From assembly GCF_013141695.1 (NCBI RefSeq), contig NZ_WHNY01000067.1, positions 459,107 to 523,106 on the forward strand: a stretch of 64,000 bases of DNA, given 5' to 3'. This stretch comes from Paenibacillus plantarum. Lineage in GTDB: Bacteria; Bacillota; Bacilli; Paenibacillales; NBRC-103111. Positions within the stretch are counted from its first letter, which is position 1; each line of letters starts with the position of its first letter. The notes beneath the pieces were generated by a model, which ran no database searches, was not told the origin of the DNA, and was given only the letters and a program-made list of their open reading frames with translations. Shown piece by piece: positions 1 through 8,619 of the stretch. Both the position numbers and the translations under genes were made by a program.

Positions 1-891
1 GCCGATAACCCAAACTGGATCCTGAATGAAACTCATCATGACGAAGCGGAAGGCGTAAATCACGCCAGCAAAGGCAAGTAAGGGTAGTTCCTTGAAGCGA
101 TGCCCGTGTCTGCTGAGATAGAAAAAGACCGGAATTTCACTGAGTGCGGATGTCATCCACGCATATCCGATGAGTGAATCTGAAGCGCCGAGCTGACGCA
201 TATACAGTGCTAAGAAGCCATCATTGAACCGATGTGAAACCGACATGATGATTACCAGTGCAAGGAACCAGATGAATTTCTTGGAACGGATAATATTCAC
301 CATGCCGCCAAAGGCCATTTTTTTGCCGCCTTGACGTGTATCTTTCAGCAGAAAAAGAATGATTAATGTACAGCCTATCGTTATAAAAAGCAAGATAGGT
401 GTAAGTCCCGTTCCATAGGCTCGTAGGATTAGGCCGAAGCCGCCAGCTGAAACTGCGAAGCCAATGGAGCCATACACGCGGAAAGAGGCATAGCTTTTCC
501 CACTCGATCGGATATGCAGCATGACTTGACTGTCATTCAAGGAGTTCACGGGCTGTTGGAAGAAGAAAAATGCTGCCAAACAGACATAGAGCAGGGAAAA
601 CCAACCTGCGGTAGAAACCAAGATGGCAGTGACGAGCTGGCCGAGGATCAGAATAATCATGATTTTCTTGACGGTTTGAAACCGGTCGCTCAGGAACCCC
701 CACAATAGGTTGGTTGCAATGCCGATCAGTGGTCCGATGGCATAGAGCAAGCCGATTTGGATCTTAGAATATCCTTTATAATCGAAATAAAGCGGGAAAA
801 AAGTCACGACAATCCCCATCGTCATAAAAAATGAAAAAGTAAACATTTTAAGCAATCGATCATTTCTATCAATCGCATTTGAATTTGCCAA
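1..891 (-). CDS. MFS transporter, PPP/MFS_1-like family (3' end outside window)
   Basis: At least 297 residues of a multi-pass membrane protein; the C-terminus runs off the left edge. It has alternating hydrophobic helices, and a loop near residue 75 (LLWGFLSDRF) that matches the MFS loop 2-3 signature, followed by a second half with ALYMRQLGAS and GYAWMTSALSEIPVF, typical of the phenylpropionate permease (PPP)/LacY-like subgroup. Substrate is unknown. I take TTG at 889-891 as the start, because it gives the usual cytosolic N-terminus and follows GGTGAT; an ATG at 844-846 would shorten it by 15 residues. Only 20 bases separate it from the upstream MATE-like gene on the same strand, so the two are probably one operon. 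Confidence 0.8.
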   Translation of the reverse strand, partial: MANSNAIDRNDRLLKMFTFSFFMTMGIVVTFFPLYFDYKGYSKIQIGLLYAIGPLIGIATNLLWGFLSDRFQTVKKIMIILILGQLVTAILVSTAGWFSLLYVCLAAFFFFQQPVNSLNDSQVMLHIRSSGKSYASFRVYGSIGFAVSAGGFGLILRAYGTGLTPILLFITIGCTLIILFLLKDTRQGGKKMAFGGMVNIIRSKKFIWFLALVIIMSVSHRFNDGFLALYMRQLGASDSLIGYAWMTSALSEIPVFFYLSRHGHRFKELPLLAFAGVIYAFRFVMMSFIQDPVWVIG

Positions 892-911
892 GCGTAATCA
901 TCACCATTTCG

Positions 912-2246
912 TTACATATTTTCTTGAAGTTGATTAGGTTGTTGCACATCATTAGTTCGTTTGAGCACATAGATGACGACAAGCAGTTCTGCTAACATGC
1001 CCACAGATTGGGCAAGAGCGCCGATCATCCCGTTCCAGCTAGGAACCGTTGCAATGGCAACGAATAAAGTGATTACCGTAATAGTAGCATTCGCAGATTG
1101 CGAGAAAACCATGATTTTTGTTTGGCCGCGCAGCATAATAATCCCATTCATATAATCAAGCCAAGGGAATACAATCGTCATGATCATGAAAATTCGCATG
1201 GCACTTAGGCTTGCTTGCTTCAGCTCTGCGTTTACACCCATGACGTGAGTCATAAACCAAGGGCCGATCGGCGTATAAGCGAGTATGGCAATTAGTGCTC
1301 CTGGAATGAAGCTAAGCAAGAGAATGAATTTTTTGACACGCACAGCATCTTTGCGATAGAAATTTAAGACGATTTGATGTATGTAGGAGAAGAAACTCAT
1401 CACTAACTGTGTTAAGGATCCAGCGATCGCAAAGGATGAGATGGCTAGATGGATATGTGTTGTTTTGCCTAACATTGCATTAATTGATGGTCCAATAATG
1501 ACTGCGATAACAGATGAATATAAGAGCGGTTTGTAAAAGCTGAAAATTTGCTGCTTCGTCTCAATTGGATGATTGGGTGCTTTCTCCGGAATAACATGCT
1601 TGAGTAAGCTTGTCCCCTCCCAAATCGCAACAGCTGCTTCAATGACCATACCAACAAGGAAAATAATGGCGCCAACTTTACCACTGGAGACATTATCCGT
1701 CGTGATGAAATATAAAGATAAGAAATACATCGCGATAATCCGTACGCCCATGCCGATAGTGAGCCATTTGGTACGCATATTGAAAATGATAATTCCGTGA
1801 AATAAACAACGCAAACCAGAGAAGATGCTTACATACATGAGGATGCGATAAACACTTAATGTAGCAGCTAGCATTTCACGTTCTACGCCGAAAAAATAAA
1901 GAAACACCCATTCTCCAACCGGTGTGTAACAGAGTATGAGGCCAAGCAGGATGATACAGGCAAAAACGTATGAGCTGACAACGCCCATGGCACGGAACGA
2001 AATCCGGTCCCTGACAAGTGCCGAGCAGGCTTGTCGTAGCAATACAACGGGTCTTTCAGTCAGTCCTAGTAGACTTAGGGGAATGGCATAGCTGGCGATG
2101 ACGACCTCGGGATTATCAGCCCTAGCCAAGGTGCTGTTAATAATAACATGCGAGAGGGTTACAAGCGTTGCAGAAAGTCCGAGGGGGAGGAAAAAGGAGA
2201 TGAGCTGTTTCCAAGTGATGGTTTCCTTTACTGTCTTAGCATTCAT
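912..2246 (-). CDS. MATE-like multidrug/flippase-type membrane protein
   Basis: 444 residues with about 12 hydrophobic segments in two similar halves. The N-terminal half begins ITWKQLISFFLPLGLSATLV and the second half repeats the pattern near FSFYKPLLYSSVIAV, as in the MATE/MOP superfamily, where Na+ or H+ gradients drive export of drugs or lipid-linked compounds. The reading frame stays open 23 codons upstream, but ATG at 2244-2246 is chosen because AAGGAG lies about 10 bases before it. Substrate cannot be told; ANKH-like or polysaccharide flippase-like members share this fold. It is the first gene of a probable operon with the MFS transporter, divergent from the gene at 2416. Confidence 0.75.
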   Translation of the reverse strand: MNAKTVKETITWKQLISFFLPLGLSATLVTLSHVIINSTLARADNPEVVIASYAIPLSLLGLTERPVVLLRQACSALVRDRISFRAMGVVSSYVFACIILLGLILCYTPVGEWVFLYFFGVEREMLAATLSVYRILMYVSIFSGLRCLFHGIIIFNMRTKWLTIGMGVRIIAMYFLSLYFITTDNVSSGKVGAIIFLVGMVIEAAVAIWEGTSLLKHVIPEKAPNHPIETKQQIFSFYKPLLYSSVIAVIIGPSINAMLGKTTHIHLAISSFAIAGSLTQLVMSFFSYIHQIVLNFYRKDAVRVKKFILLLSFIPGALIAILAYTPIGPWFMTHVMGVNAELKQASLSAMRIFMIMTIVFPWLDYMNGIIMLRGQTKIMVFSQSANATITVITLFVAIATVPSWNGMIGALAQSVGMLAELLVVIYVLKRTNDVQQPNQLQENM

Positions 2247-2415
2247 CCAAATCGCACTCCTTCGCGTTTTGCAAACATTTCTTAAGTATATCAGAAAATG
2301 AAATCGGGATGACATACAATTTTAACTGGAAACCGAAGGTTTGAAGTGATACATTTAAAGGTAGAATGTTTCTTGAATAAGACAGACAGTTTTGCCTGCA
2401 AGGAGGTACACAGGA

Positions 2416-2730
2416 ATGAACAGCTATTTTCAGTATGATGAGAGACTCGGCATTGAGATTCCTGTTTTGGAGTTGGAGTGGGAAATGTATGATGCTGCTG
2501 TTCGCATAAATCTGTTATTACAGTGGGAACAAATACGAGGCGTTATTCCAGATCGAATTATGAAATTGGAAGCACAAATTATTGAAAAGCAAAATAAACT
2601 CGATAAGGAAGACGATTTTGTAACCTCCTGCCGTTTGAATTCCGATATTGCTGACTTGGCTTCAATCATAAATGATCTTCATCTCTGGTTCAGGACTAAT
2701 CAGGATTTGGAATCAAAAACCCACCATTAA
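2416..2730 (+). CDS. Hypothetical protein, predicted coiled coil
   Basis: 104 residues, soluble, no signal peptide. The ATG at 2416 follows a strong AAGGAGG about 9 bases upstream, so the start is well supported. Residues 45-75 (RIMKLEAQIIEKQNKLDKE...) form a charged heptad-like helix, and the C-terminal part (SDIADLASIINDLHLWF) is also helical. I do not recognise a family. It lies 28 bases before the next hypothetical gene and is probably co-transcribed with it and with the terpene synthase gene. Confidence 0.65.
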   Translation: MNSYFQYDERLGIEIPVLELEWEMYDAAVRINLLLQWEQIRGVIPDRIMKLEAQIIEKQNKLDKEDDFVTSCRLNSDIADLASIINDLHLWFRTNQDLESKTHH

Positions 2731-2758
2731 TGGTTGTCAATGAAGGGAGAATGACTGC

Positions 2759-3391
2759 ATGCATAGCAATAAGGATGGGAATAACTGGTTAGGAACAATA
2801 GCGAAACCACTTCTGGAGCATCTCCCTGCGCTTTATCCAATTGAAGAGTGGGACGTCGCGATGGATGCACGGATTGAAGGACTTTCAACATCCTTGATTA
2901 CGGAAGGAAGTCCTGAGCAACTCCCCTATGGATTAGCTATTAAAGCAGGCTTGTTTCTTCTAAATGAAAGTCTAGATAAATCTCACGATATATCGCAGGA
3001 AATTACCAATCCAACCGGAAGTTACTGGCATGCGCTAATGCATCGGATGGAAGGCGATTATAGTAATGCGAAATACTGGTTTAACGATGTTGGTCATCAT
3101 CCTATTTATTCTAATCTAATCCAATTTGTAAGAGATAATCTATCGCTCAAAGACTTCATGGAATTGGACAATGAAGCACTTCGACATAAGCTTGAAGTAC
3201 TTGTAACATCGCCAGTTTGGAATCCATACGTATTTATTGATGTGATTGAAATTCAGGTATCGCTTGTTCAGAATCCTACAGTTGATAGTTGGTTACGCCA
3301 AATACAGCGATCTGAAATGCAATTATTACTTCAATTCTGCTATGAACAAAGTTGTGGAGGAAGTTTACTTGAAGCAATTGGACAAAAGTAG
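2759..3391 (+). CDS. Hypothetical protein upstream of the terpene synthase
   Basis: 210 residues, no signal peptide or membrane segment. The ATG at 2759 has GGGAG about 10 bases upstream. The middle contains SYWHALMHRMEGDYSNAKYWFNDVGHHPIY, a His/Trp-rich helical stretch around residues 87-118 that could be a metal- or ligand-binding site, but I do not recognise the family with confidence. The 3' end overlaps the terpene synthase start by 23 bases, which indicates translational coupling and suggests a related role. This pairing is the only functional hint. Confidence 0.65.
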   Translation: MHSNKDGNNWLGTIAKPLLEHLPALYPIEEWDVAMDARIEGLSTSLITEGSPEQLPYGLAIKAGLFLLNESLDKSHDISQEITNPTGSYWHALMHRMEGDYSNAKYWFNDVGHHPIYSNLIQFVRDNLSLKDFMELDNEALRHKLEVLVTSPVWNPYVFIDVIEIQVSLVQNPTVDSWLRQIQRSEMQLLLQFCYEQSCGGSLLEAIGQK

Positions 3392-4460
3392 AATAAGGAG
3401 CCATGCGAAGGTTCCGCAGGGGCCAATTCGATTAATGATTAGTGTGTATCGCTATATTTTACCCGGTGTCAATGAACAATTGAGCTTCTGGAAAAGTAGA
3501 GCGGCAAGTATTCCCGATGAAGAGCTTCGTACGCAAGCGCTAGCAAGCATTGCAACGAAGCAATTTCATTGTCAAGGAGGAGCTGTGTATGCAGCTGCTC
3601 ATTTATCGATGCGCCATGTGCTTATTCCACTCATCGTCGCATTCCAGTCCATCAGTGACTACTTGGATAATTTATGTGATCGAAGCACGTCGCTGGATCC
3701 TAAGGATTTTCGACAATTGCATCAATCTATGCTAGATGCAGTTGATCCTGCGAAGCCTTTGCATGATTACTATGCGTTCAGAGATGAGAAAGAAGACGGC
3801 GGCTATTTAAAAGACCTTGTTCAGCAATGCCAAACTTCTATTAGCCAAATGCCATCGTATTTGAAAGTGGCAGACCAGGTCAAAGAGTTCGTAGGCTTAT
3901 ACTGTGATTTGCAGGTGTACAAGCATATTCGTAAGGATCTACGCGAGCCACAGCTGCATCAATGGTGGGATGATCATCACCATAAATATCGTCAGATTGA
4001 TTGGAATGAGTTTGCAGCTGCAACGGGTTCAACCTTAGGCATGTTTATGTTATTTTTGGGTGCGTGTGATCCGAATCTGACGGACAAGCAAGTGGAATCC
4101 ATCCGGGAAGCTTATTTTCCTTATGTGTGCGGACTTCATATTCTGCTTGATTATTTAATTGATCAGGAAGAAGATATTGTAGGTGGAGACTTGAATTTCT
4201 GTACCTACTACGATTCGTTAGATATAACCGTAGAGCGAATCGCTTTCATTGTTCAAGAGGCGAGAAGTAAAATTTTGTTCTTGGAACATCCGAGATTTCA
4301 TCGTATGATTATCGAAGGTTTGCTTGCTCTCTATTTATCTGACCCTAAGGTCAACAGTCAACATCAAGTGAAGAAAATCTCAAAGCGTCTGATGAAAAAC
4401 AGTCCTTTAACCAGGCTGTTTTTCTGGATAAATAGTATGTACATCCGTACGACATCATGA
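3369..4460 (+). CDS. ytpB: YtpB-like large terpene synthase (DUF2600, tetraprenyl-beta-curcumene synthase family)
   Basis: 363 residues matching the DUF2600 family, whose B. subtilis member YtpB converts long prenyl diphosphates (C25-C35) to products such as tetraprenyl-beta-curcumene. Visible family features are SISDYLDNLCDRS (an Asp-rich motif replacing the classical DDxxD), CDLQVYKHIRKDLRE, and LLDYLIDQEEDIVGGDLNF near the C-terminus. TTG at 3369 is preferred as start because GGAGG ends 8 bases before it; an in-frame ATG at 3342 has no ribosome binding site. The ORF overlaps the previous gene. Product chain length cannot be predicted. In Bacillus this route feeds SqhC-type cyclisation to sesquarterpenes; no cyclase gene is in this window. 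Confidence 0.88.
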   Translation: MKQLDKSRIRSHAKVPQGPIRLMISVYRYILPGVNEQLSFWKSRAASIPDEELRTQALASIATKQFHCQGGAVYAAAHLSMRHVLIPLIVAFQSISDYLDNLCDRSTSLDPKDFRQLHQSMLDAVDPAKPLHDYYAFRDEKEDGGYLKDLVQQCQTSISQMPSYLKVADQVKEFVGLYCDLQVYKHIRKDLREPQLHQWWDDHHHKYRQIDWNEFAAATGSTLGMFMLFLGACDPNLTDKQVESIREAYFPYVCGLHILLDYLIDQEEDIVGGDLNFCTYYDSLDITVERIAFIVQEARSKILFLEHPRFHRMIIEGLLALYLSDPKVNSQHQVKKISKRLMKNSPLTRLFFWINSMYIRTTS

Positions 4461-4497
4461 ATGTCATTCACAAGAATTATGAAGGAGGAAATTTAAT

Positions 4498-5466
4498 ATG
4501 TCAGCAGTAAAATCAATTGCCGTTTTAACCAGTGGAGGAGATTCTCAAGGTATGAATGCAGCGGTTCGAGCGGTTGTTCGAAGTGCATTATACCATGGGC
4601 TCGAAGTGTATGCCGTTCAGCGCGGATATCAAGGTCTTATTAACGATGATATTCGTAAAATGGACTTGCGTAGCGTAGGTGACATTATTCAGCGTGGAGG
4701 AACGATTCTCCAAACAGCTCGTTGTAAAGAATTTATGACACCTGAAGGACAGCAAATGGGTGCAGACAACTTGCGTAGACGCGGGATTGACGGCCTAGTT
4801 GTTATTGGTGGAGATGGTTCCTATCAAGGAGCGAACAAGCTTAGCAAATTGGGTATCAAAACGATGGGCCTTCCGGGGACAATCGACAACGATATCCCAT
4901 TCACTGATTTTACAATTGGGTTCGATACAGCTGTAAGTATCGTTGTGGATGCCATTAATAAGCTACGGGATACGATGACATCTCATGAACGTTCATCGGT
5001 TGTCGAAGTTATGGGACGTCATTGTGGTGAAATTGCCCTGTATGCGGGACTTGCCAGCGGTGCTGAAACCATTATTGTGCCAGAAGTGAATGTGAATGTT
5101 ACCGAGGTTGCTAATCGGATGAAGGATAACTTCAACCATGGCAAACGTCACAGTATTATCCTTGTAGCTGAAGGTGCAGGAACTGGTGAAGGCATTGCGA
5201 AACAGATCACGGAAACGAACGGGATTGAACCTCGTGTGACCGTTCTAGGTCATATTCAACGTGGTGGTGCACCTACGCATAATGACCGTATCTTGGCAAG
5301 TCGTCTAGGTGATTTTGCTGTTCGCAAACTGATGGAGGGTGATTCTTCCAAAGCTTGCGGTATTATCAAAGGTGAGCTTGTGGCAACGGATATCGATCTT
5401 GTTGTGAACACGAAACGTACATTTAACATGGAGCTATATGAATTGGCTAGCCGTTTGTCTCAATAA
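4498..5466 (+). CDS. pfkA: ATP-dependent 6-phosphofructokinase
   Basis: 322 residues, the length of bacterial PfkA. It phosphorylates fructose-6-phosphate to fructose-1,6-bisphosphate in glycolysis. The catalytic stretch LPGTIDNDIPFTDFTIGFDTA and the ATP-loop VVIGGDGSYQGA are intact, as are GRHCGEIAL and HIQRGGAPTHNDR. The first glycine loop reads TSGGDSQGMNAAVRA, with SQ where the common form has AP. The start ATG has GAAGGAGG 8 bases upstream. No pyruvate kinase gene follows, unlike in Bacillus; the next gene is serS under its own promoter. The 37-base gap to the terpene synthase gene makes joint transcription possible. Confidence 0.97.
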   Translation: MSAVKSIAVLTSGGDSQGMNAAVRAVVRSALYHGLEVYAVQRGYQGLINDDIRKMDLRSVGDIIQRGGTILQTARCKEFMTPEGQQMGADNLRRRGIDGLVVIGGDGSYQGANKLSKLGIKTMGLPGTIDNDIPFTDFTIGFDTAVSIVVDAINKLRDTMTSHERSSVVEVMGRHCGEIALYAGLASGAETIIVPEVNVNVTEVANRMKDNFNHGKRHSIILVAEGAGTGEGIAKQITETNGIEPRVTVLGHIQRGGAPTHNDRILASRLGDFAVRKLMEGDSSKACGIIKGELVATDIDLVVNTKRTFNMELYELASRLSQ

Positions 5467-5488
5467 GCCTAAATTTTATGAACAGGTG

Positions 5489-5517
5489 TTGATCTTCATT
5501 TGTATTTCGGCTATAAT
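5489..5517 (+). promoter_or_regulatory. Sigma-A promoter of the serS leader
   Basis: TTGATC (5489-5494) and TATAAT (5512-5517) separated by exactly 17 bases. Transcription should begin near 5524, giving a leader of about 245 bases before serS. Confidence 0.85.
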
Positions 5518-5523
5518 AGCGAA

Positions 5524-5735
5524 CAACATATAAATCGACATCATGTCTATGAAGAGCTTCCAACTCGGAGACGTTCATGATCGGAAGGATGCTTCATAGC
5601 CTTCTCTAAATAAACCGGCACCGCCCGTTATCGCGGAACCAAGCGGATGATGACCATTCATGTCATCATCAAGTTGGGTGGCACCGCGAGCAGAACGCTC
5701 CTCGTCCCAATCGGACTGAGGGCGTTTTTTGTCTT
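5524..5735 (+). ncRNA. T-box leader of serS (tRNA-responsive riboswitch)
   Basis: The T-box core GGGTGGCACCGCGAG lies at 5676-5690, preceded by a perfect 9-pair hairpin (GATGATGAC/GTCATCATC, about 5646-5669). A lower stem I is formed by CTATGAAG (5547-5554) and CTTCATAG (5592-5599), with CTTCC/GGAAG above it. Downstream, a GC-rich stem ending in GGCGTTTTTT (5721-5730) is the terminator that uncharged tRNA should disrupt. Uncharged tRNA-Ser is the expected ligand by context. The stem I is short compared with usual T-boxes and I could not assign the specifier codon confidently. Confidence 0.88.
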
Positions 5736-5769
5736 TTTCACCTATAAGAAGAGGAAGCGGTGACGGAAC

Positions 5770-7050
5770 ATGCTGGAAATCAAATGGATTCGAAACAACC
5801 AAGATCAAGTGAAAGCAGCAGCGATTCGAAAAGGTGTAGAATGCCACGTTGAGGAACTGCTCGTAGTCGATGAGAAGAAAAGGGAATTGCTGGGCCAAGT
5901 CGATCTGCTGCGTGCAGATCGCAATCGTGCCTCAGAGCAAATTGCGTCGTTAATGATGCAGAGGAAAACCGCCGAAGCAGAAGGCTTGAAGGAGCAAGTC
6001 CGTGGCTGGAATCAGAGCTTAGTCCTACTTGAAGCGGAATTGAAGGAGTTTGAACTGAAGTTCAAGGAACTCATGCTGAAAATACCGAATCTAGCTTCGC
6101 CTGATACACCAATCGGTGGGAGCGATCAAGAGAATGTAGAGATTAAGGTCGTTGGAAATAAGCCGACTTTTAACTTCGAGATGAAAGATCACCTTCAGCT
6201 TGGTGAAGCGTTGAACATGATTGATGTTGCTCGGGGTGTCAAGATTGCAGGTAGCCGCAATTATTATCTCAAAGGGATGGGGCTTTATTTGCACAGAGCT
6301 GTTCAACAGCTAGCCATTGACTTGCTTACGGATCGTGGATTCACCGTCATGGATGTACCGCTTATGGTGCGGGAGGAAACACTGCTGAATGCCGCTTTCT
6401 TTCCAGCAGGTAAAGATCAAACGTATGAGCTTCCTGAGGACAACACATGGTTAGTCGGAACTTCGGAAGGTCCGTTGATTTCGTACTATGCGGGGGAGAT
6501 CGTCGATCTATCGGAGGGGCCGATTCAGCTAGCTGCCGTATCGAACTGCTTCCGGAAAGAAGCGGGCTCAGCGGGAAGAGATGTACGAGGCTTATATCGA
6601 GTCCATCAATTCGCCAAAGTTGAGCAAGTGATCCTCTGCGAAAATAATGCAGATGAGGCAGATCGCATGCTGCAGTTGATTACACAAAATGCCGAGGATT
6701 TACTTGCTTGTCTAGAACTGCCATACCGCGTTGTAGCGGTGTGCTCGGGGGACATGGGGGCCAAAAACTACAAGCAATTCGATATTGAAACATGGATGCC
6801 TAGCCGAGGGGCATACGGTGAAACGCATTCGTCGTCGAGCCTGCTGGATTTCCAAGCTAGGCGCAGTAATTTGCGCTATCGGGATCCAGAAGGTGAGTTG
6901 CGTTATTGTTACACACTGAATAATACCGCCGTTGCATCGCCGCGGATCCTTATTCCATTGCTTGAAAATCACCAACAGGCAGATGGCTCGATTTATATCC
7001 CACCTGCGTTGCGACCGTATATGCGGGGACTGGAAGCCATTAGCGTTTAA
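5770..7050 (+). CDS. serS: Seryl-tRNA synthetase
   Basis: 426 residues, normal length for class II SerRS, which charges tRNA-Ser. Residues 1-105 form the N-terminal antiparallel coiled-coil arm (KRELLGQVDLLRADRNRASEQIASL...). The catalytic part holds motif 2 (SNCFRKEAGSAGRDVRGLYRVHQF) and motif 3 (NNTAVASPRILIPLLENHQ), and the TSEGPLISYY region, which in many SerRS reads TSE..L. Expression is controlled by the T-box leader directly upstream. Start ATG at 5770 follows GAGGAAGCGG. A strong terminator follows. Confidence 0.96.
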   Translation: MLEIKWIRNNQDQVKAAAIRKGVECHVEELLVVDEKKRELLGQVDLLRADRNRASEQIASLMMQRKTAEAEGLKEQVRGWNQSLVLLEAELKEFELKFKELMLKIPNLASPDTPIGGSDQENVEIKVVGNKPTFNFEMKDHLQLGEALNMIDVARGVKIAGSRNYYLKGMGLYLHRAVQQLAIDLLTDRGFTVMDVPLMVREETLLNAAFFPAGKDQTYELPEDNTWLVGTSEGPLISYYAGEIVDLSEGPIQLAAVSNCFRKEAGSAGRDVRGLYRVHQFAKVEQVILCENNADEADRMLQLITQNAEDLLACLELPYRVVAVCSGDMGAKNYKQFDIETWMPSRGAYGETHSSSSLLDFQARRSNLRYRDPEGELRYCYTLNNTAVASPRILIPLLENHQQADGSIYIPPALRPYMRGLEAISV

Positions 7051-7056
7051 TCATAG

Positions 7057-7102
7057 AAAGCCCCTTATCCTAAGTGTTTCAGTAGGATAAGGGGCTTTTT
7101 GT
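7057..7102 (+). terminator. Rho-independent terminator of serS
   Basis: Perfect 16-base stem (AAAGCCCCTTATCCTA and its complement) with a 10-base loop and a T-run. Confidence 0.95.
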
Positions 7103-7172
7103 TGAGAGTGGCGGATTTACTTTGGCTAAGGTGCTTGCTGGCTTACTGACTGCTGGGTTCCGAGCTTCTGAG

Positions 7173-7268
7173 CTCCCGAATCCCTGGACTCTCGAATCCT
7201 TGAACTCCCGAATCCCTGGACTCTCGAATCCTTGAACTCTCGAATCCCTGAGCTCCCGAATACCCGAA
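7173..7268. repeat. Six tandem copies of a 16-bp unit
   Basis: Units start at 7173, 7189, 7205, 7221, 7237 and 7253, consensus CTCYCGAATCCYTGRA. Units 1 and 3 are identical, as are units 2 and 4, suggesting that a 32-bp dimer was duplicated. No credible ORF covers it; it lies in the convergent intergenic region between serS and the dehydrogenase gene. Confidence 0.9.
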
Positions 7269-7315
7269 CCCCGCCAACTCCCAAATTCTTCTGCTCCAGC
7301 GCACCAACTTATCCG

Positions 7316-7500
7316 CTAACGGACATAGAGGACGCTATTTGGCTTAAATATGAACCTTTAAAACTCTAACGGTCACAGTGGATGCTATTCAGCAGAATTA
7401 GCTCTTTATTCGAGTTGAAATGGCACAATAACGACAATCATGTCCGTTAGATGAACAAACATCCTTTTTGTGTAGAAATAACGATCATCATGTCCGTTAG
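7316..7500. repeat. Four dispersed copies of a 25-bp motif, two in each orientation
   Basis: The motif begins CTAACGGACAT and ends near CGYTAT. Copies at 7316-7340 and 7366-7390 read on the plus strand; copies at 7426-7450 and 7475-7500 read on the minus strand. The set forms a head-to-head cluster able to fold into long hairpins. It occupies the rest of the 7103-7527 gap, in which I see no gene. Confidence 0.8.
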
Positions 7501-7527
7501 AGTTTGCAGGCTGAGCCTGACACCAAA

Positions 7528-8484
7528 TTAATAACCCTCCGCCAAGTCCACAACGTTGATCATCTCTCCGCCATCCAGCATCACGCGCAAATTGTGATAG
7601 AAAATGGCAGAAACGCGATCCGTATAATGTTCAGATGACCCAGCAATATGAGGGGTTAGGATGACATTCTTCATGCTCCACAGTGGGGAATCAGCAGGTA
7701 AAGGCTCTTGCTCAAAAACATCTAACGCTGCACCAGCAAGTTTGCCTTCCTGCAAGGCTTGAATCAAAGCACTTTCATCCAGCACATCACCGCGAGCTAA
7801 GTTAATGAAAAAGGCGCTCGGCTTCATAAGCGCTAGATGCTCTTTTTGCAAGAAGCCCCGCGTTTTCACTGTGCTTGGAAGTAGAACGACAATGAAATCG
7901 CTTTGGGATAGCAGCAACTGAAGACCCTCTTCACCGTGAACGGTTGTATCGCAGGCGGCTTGTGGTGTCCCCGAACGATTCAGGCCGATGACCGACATAT
8001 CGAACCCTTTGGCTTTGCGAGCAACAGCCTCACCGATGGCACCAGCCCCGATAATCCCAATCGTTTTACCGTGCAATTCACCAAAGCGAACTTGATTGTC
8101 CCACACGTGCTGCTGCTGATTATCATGAAGTAAATTAGCTTTCCGAACCCATTGCAGCATGAGACTCAGTGCGAATTCACTCATTTGAATGGTGTGAACA
8201 CCTCTAGCATTCGTGACAATCACTTGACGTTGATCTAGCTCCGCAAGAGGCAGTTTATCAACGCCTGCGGATAAGGTTTGCACCCACTTCAACTTCTGAG
8301 CTCGACTGACGATGTCAGGGTGTAATCGACCTGCCGAGATGATCACATCAGCATCAGGGAGCAGATCGCCAGCATCCTTGGAAGAGGAAAACCAATGAAA
8401 CTGGATGCGCTCTTTCAAATCTTGAGGGATTTGCTCTTGCATTGAAGTTAGATTCATACCTGTTACAGCAACTATTTTCAGCAT
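7528..8484 (-). CDS. D-isomer-specific 2-hydroxyacid dehydrogenase
   Basis: 318 residues. An NAD(P)-binding Rossmann loop GIIGAGAIGEAVARKAK lies near residue 140, and the catalytic set is present: Arg in INLARGDVLDE, Glu in DVFEQEPLP, and His in LTPHIAGSS. The family reduces 2-oxoacids to D-2-hydroxyacids; substrate (glyoxylate, phosphoglycerate or another) cannot be assigned. Start ATG at 8482-8484 has AAAGGA about 9 bases upstream; the frame extends further but without ribosome binding site. It stands alone after the DUF4015 gene's terminator. Confidence 0.9.
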   Translation of the reverse strand: MLKIVAVTGMNLTSMQEQIPQDLKERIQFHWFSSSKDAGDLLPDADVIISAGRLHPDIVSRAQKLKWVQTLSAGVDKLPLAELDQRQVIVTNARGVHTIQMSEFALSLMLQWVRKANLLHDNQQQHVWDNQVRFGELHGKTIGIIGAGAIGEAVARKAKGFDMSVIGLNRSGTPQAACDTTVHGEEGLQLLLSQSDFIVVLLPSTVKTRGFLQKEHLALMKPSAFFINLARGDVLDESALIQALQEGKLAGAALDVFEQEPLPADSPLWSMKNVILTPHIAGSSEHYTDRVSAIFYHNLRVMLDGGEMINVVDLAEGY

Positions 8485-8568
8485 ATCATCACATCCTTTT
8501 TGATTTTTGAAATGAATACTACCATGATAAATGAAATGGAAACCCAAAGTAAACTCGGACCGCATGCA

Positions 8569-8606
8569 GAAATACCCCGAGAGCCTACATAGCTCTCGGG
8601 GTATTG
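8569..8606 (-). terminator. Terminator of the DUF4015 gene
   Basis: Near-perfect inverted repeat AATACCCCGAGAGC/GCTCTCGGGGTATT (spacer of about 6 bases) just beyond the stop codon of the minus-strand gene; the T-run is short. Confidence 0.75.
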
Positions 8607-8619
8607 ACATAGTTGGCTA

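Noticed and set aside
5575-5898. 107-codon minus-strand frame across the T-box
   Set aside because: It is antisense to the leader and the start of serS with no supporting start site.
7173-7268. Possible CRISPR array
   Set aside because: Units are 16 bp and directly adjacent, with no unique spacers and no cas genes nearby.
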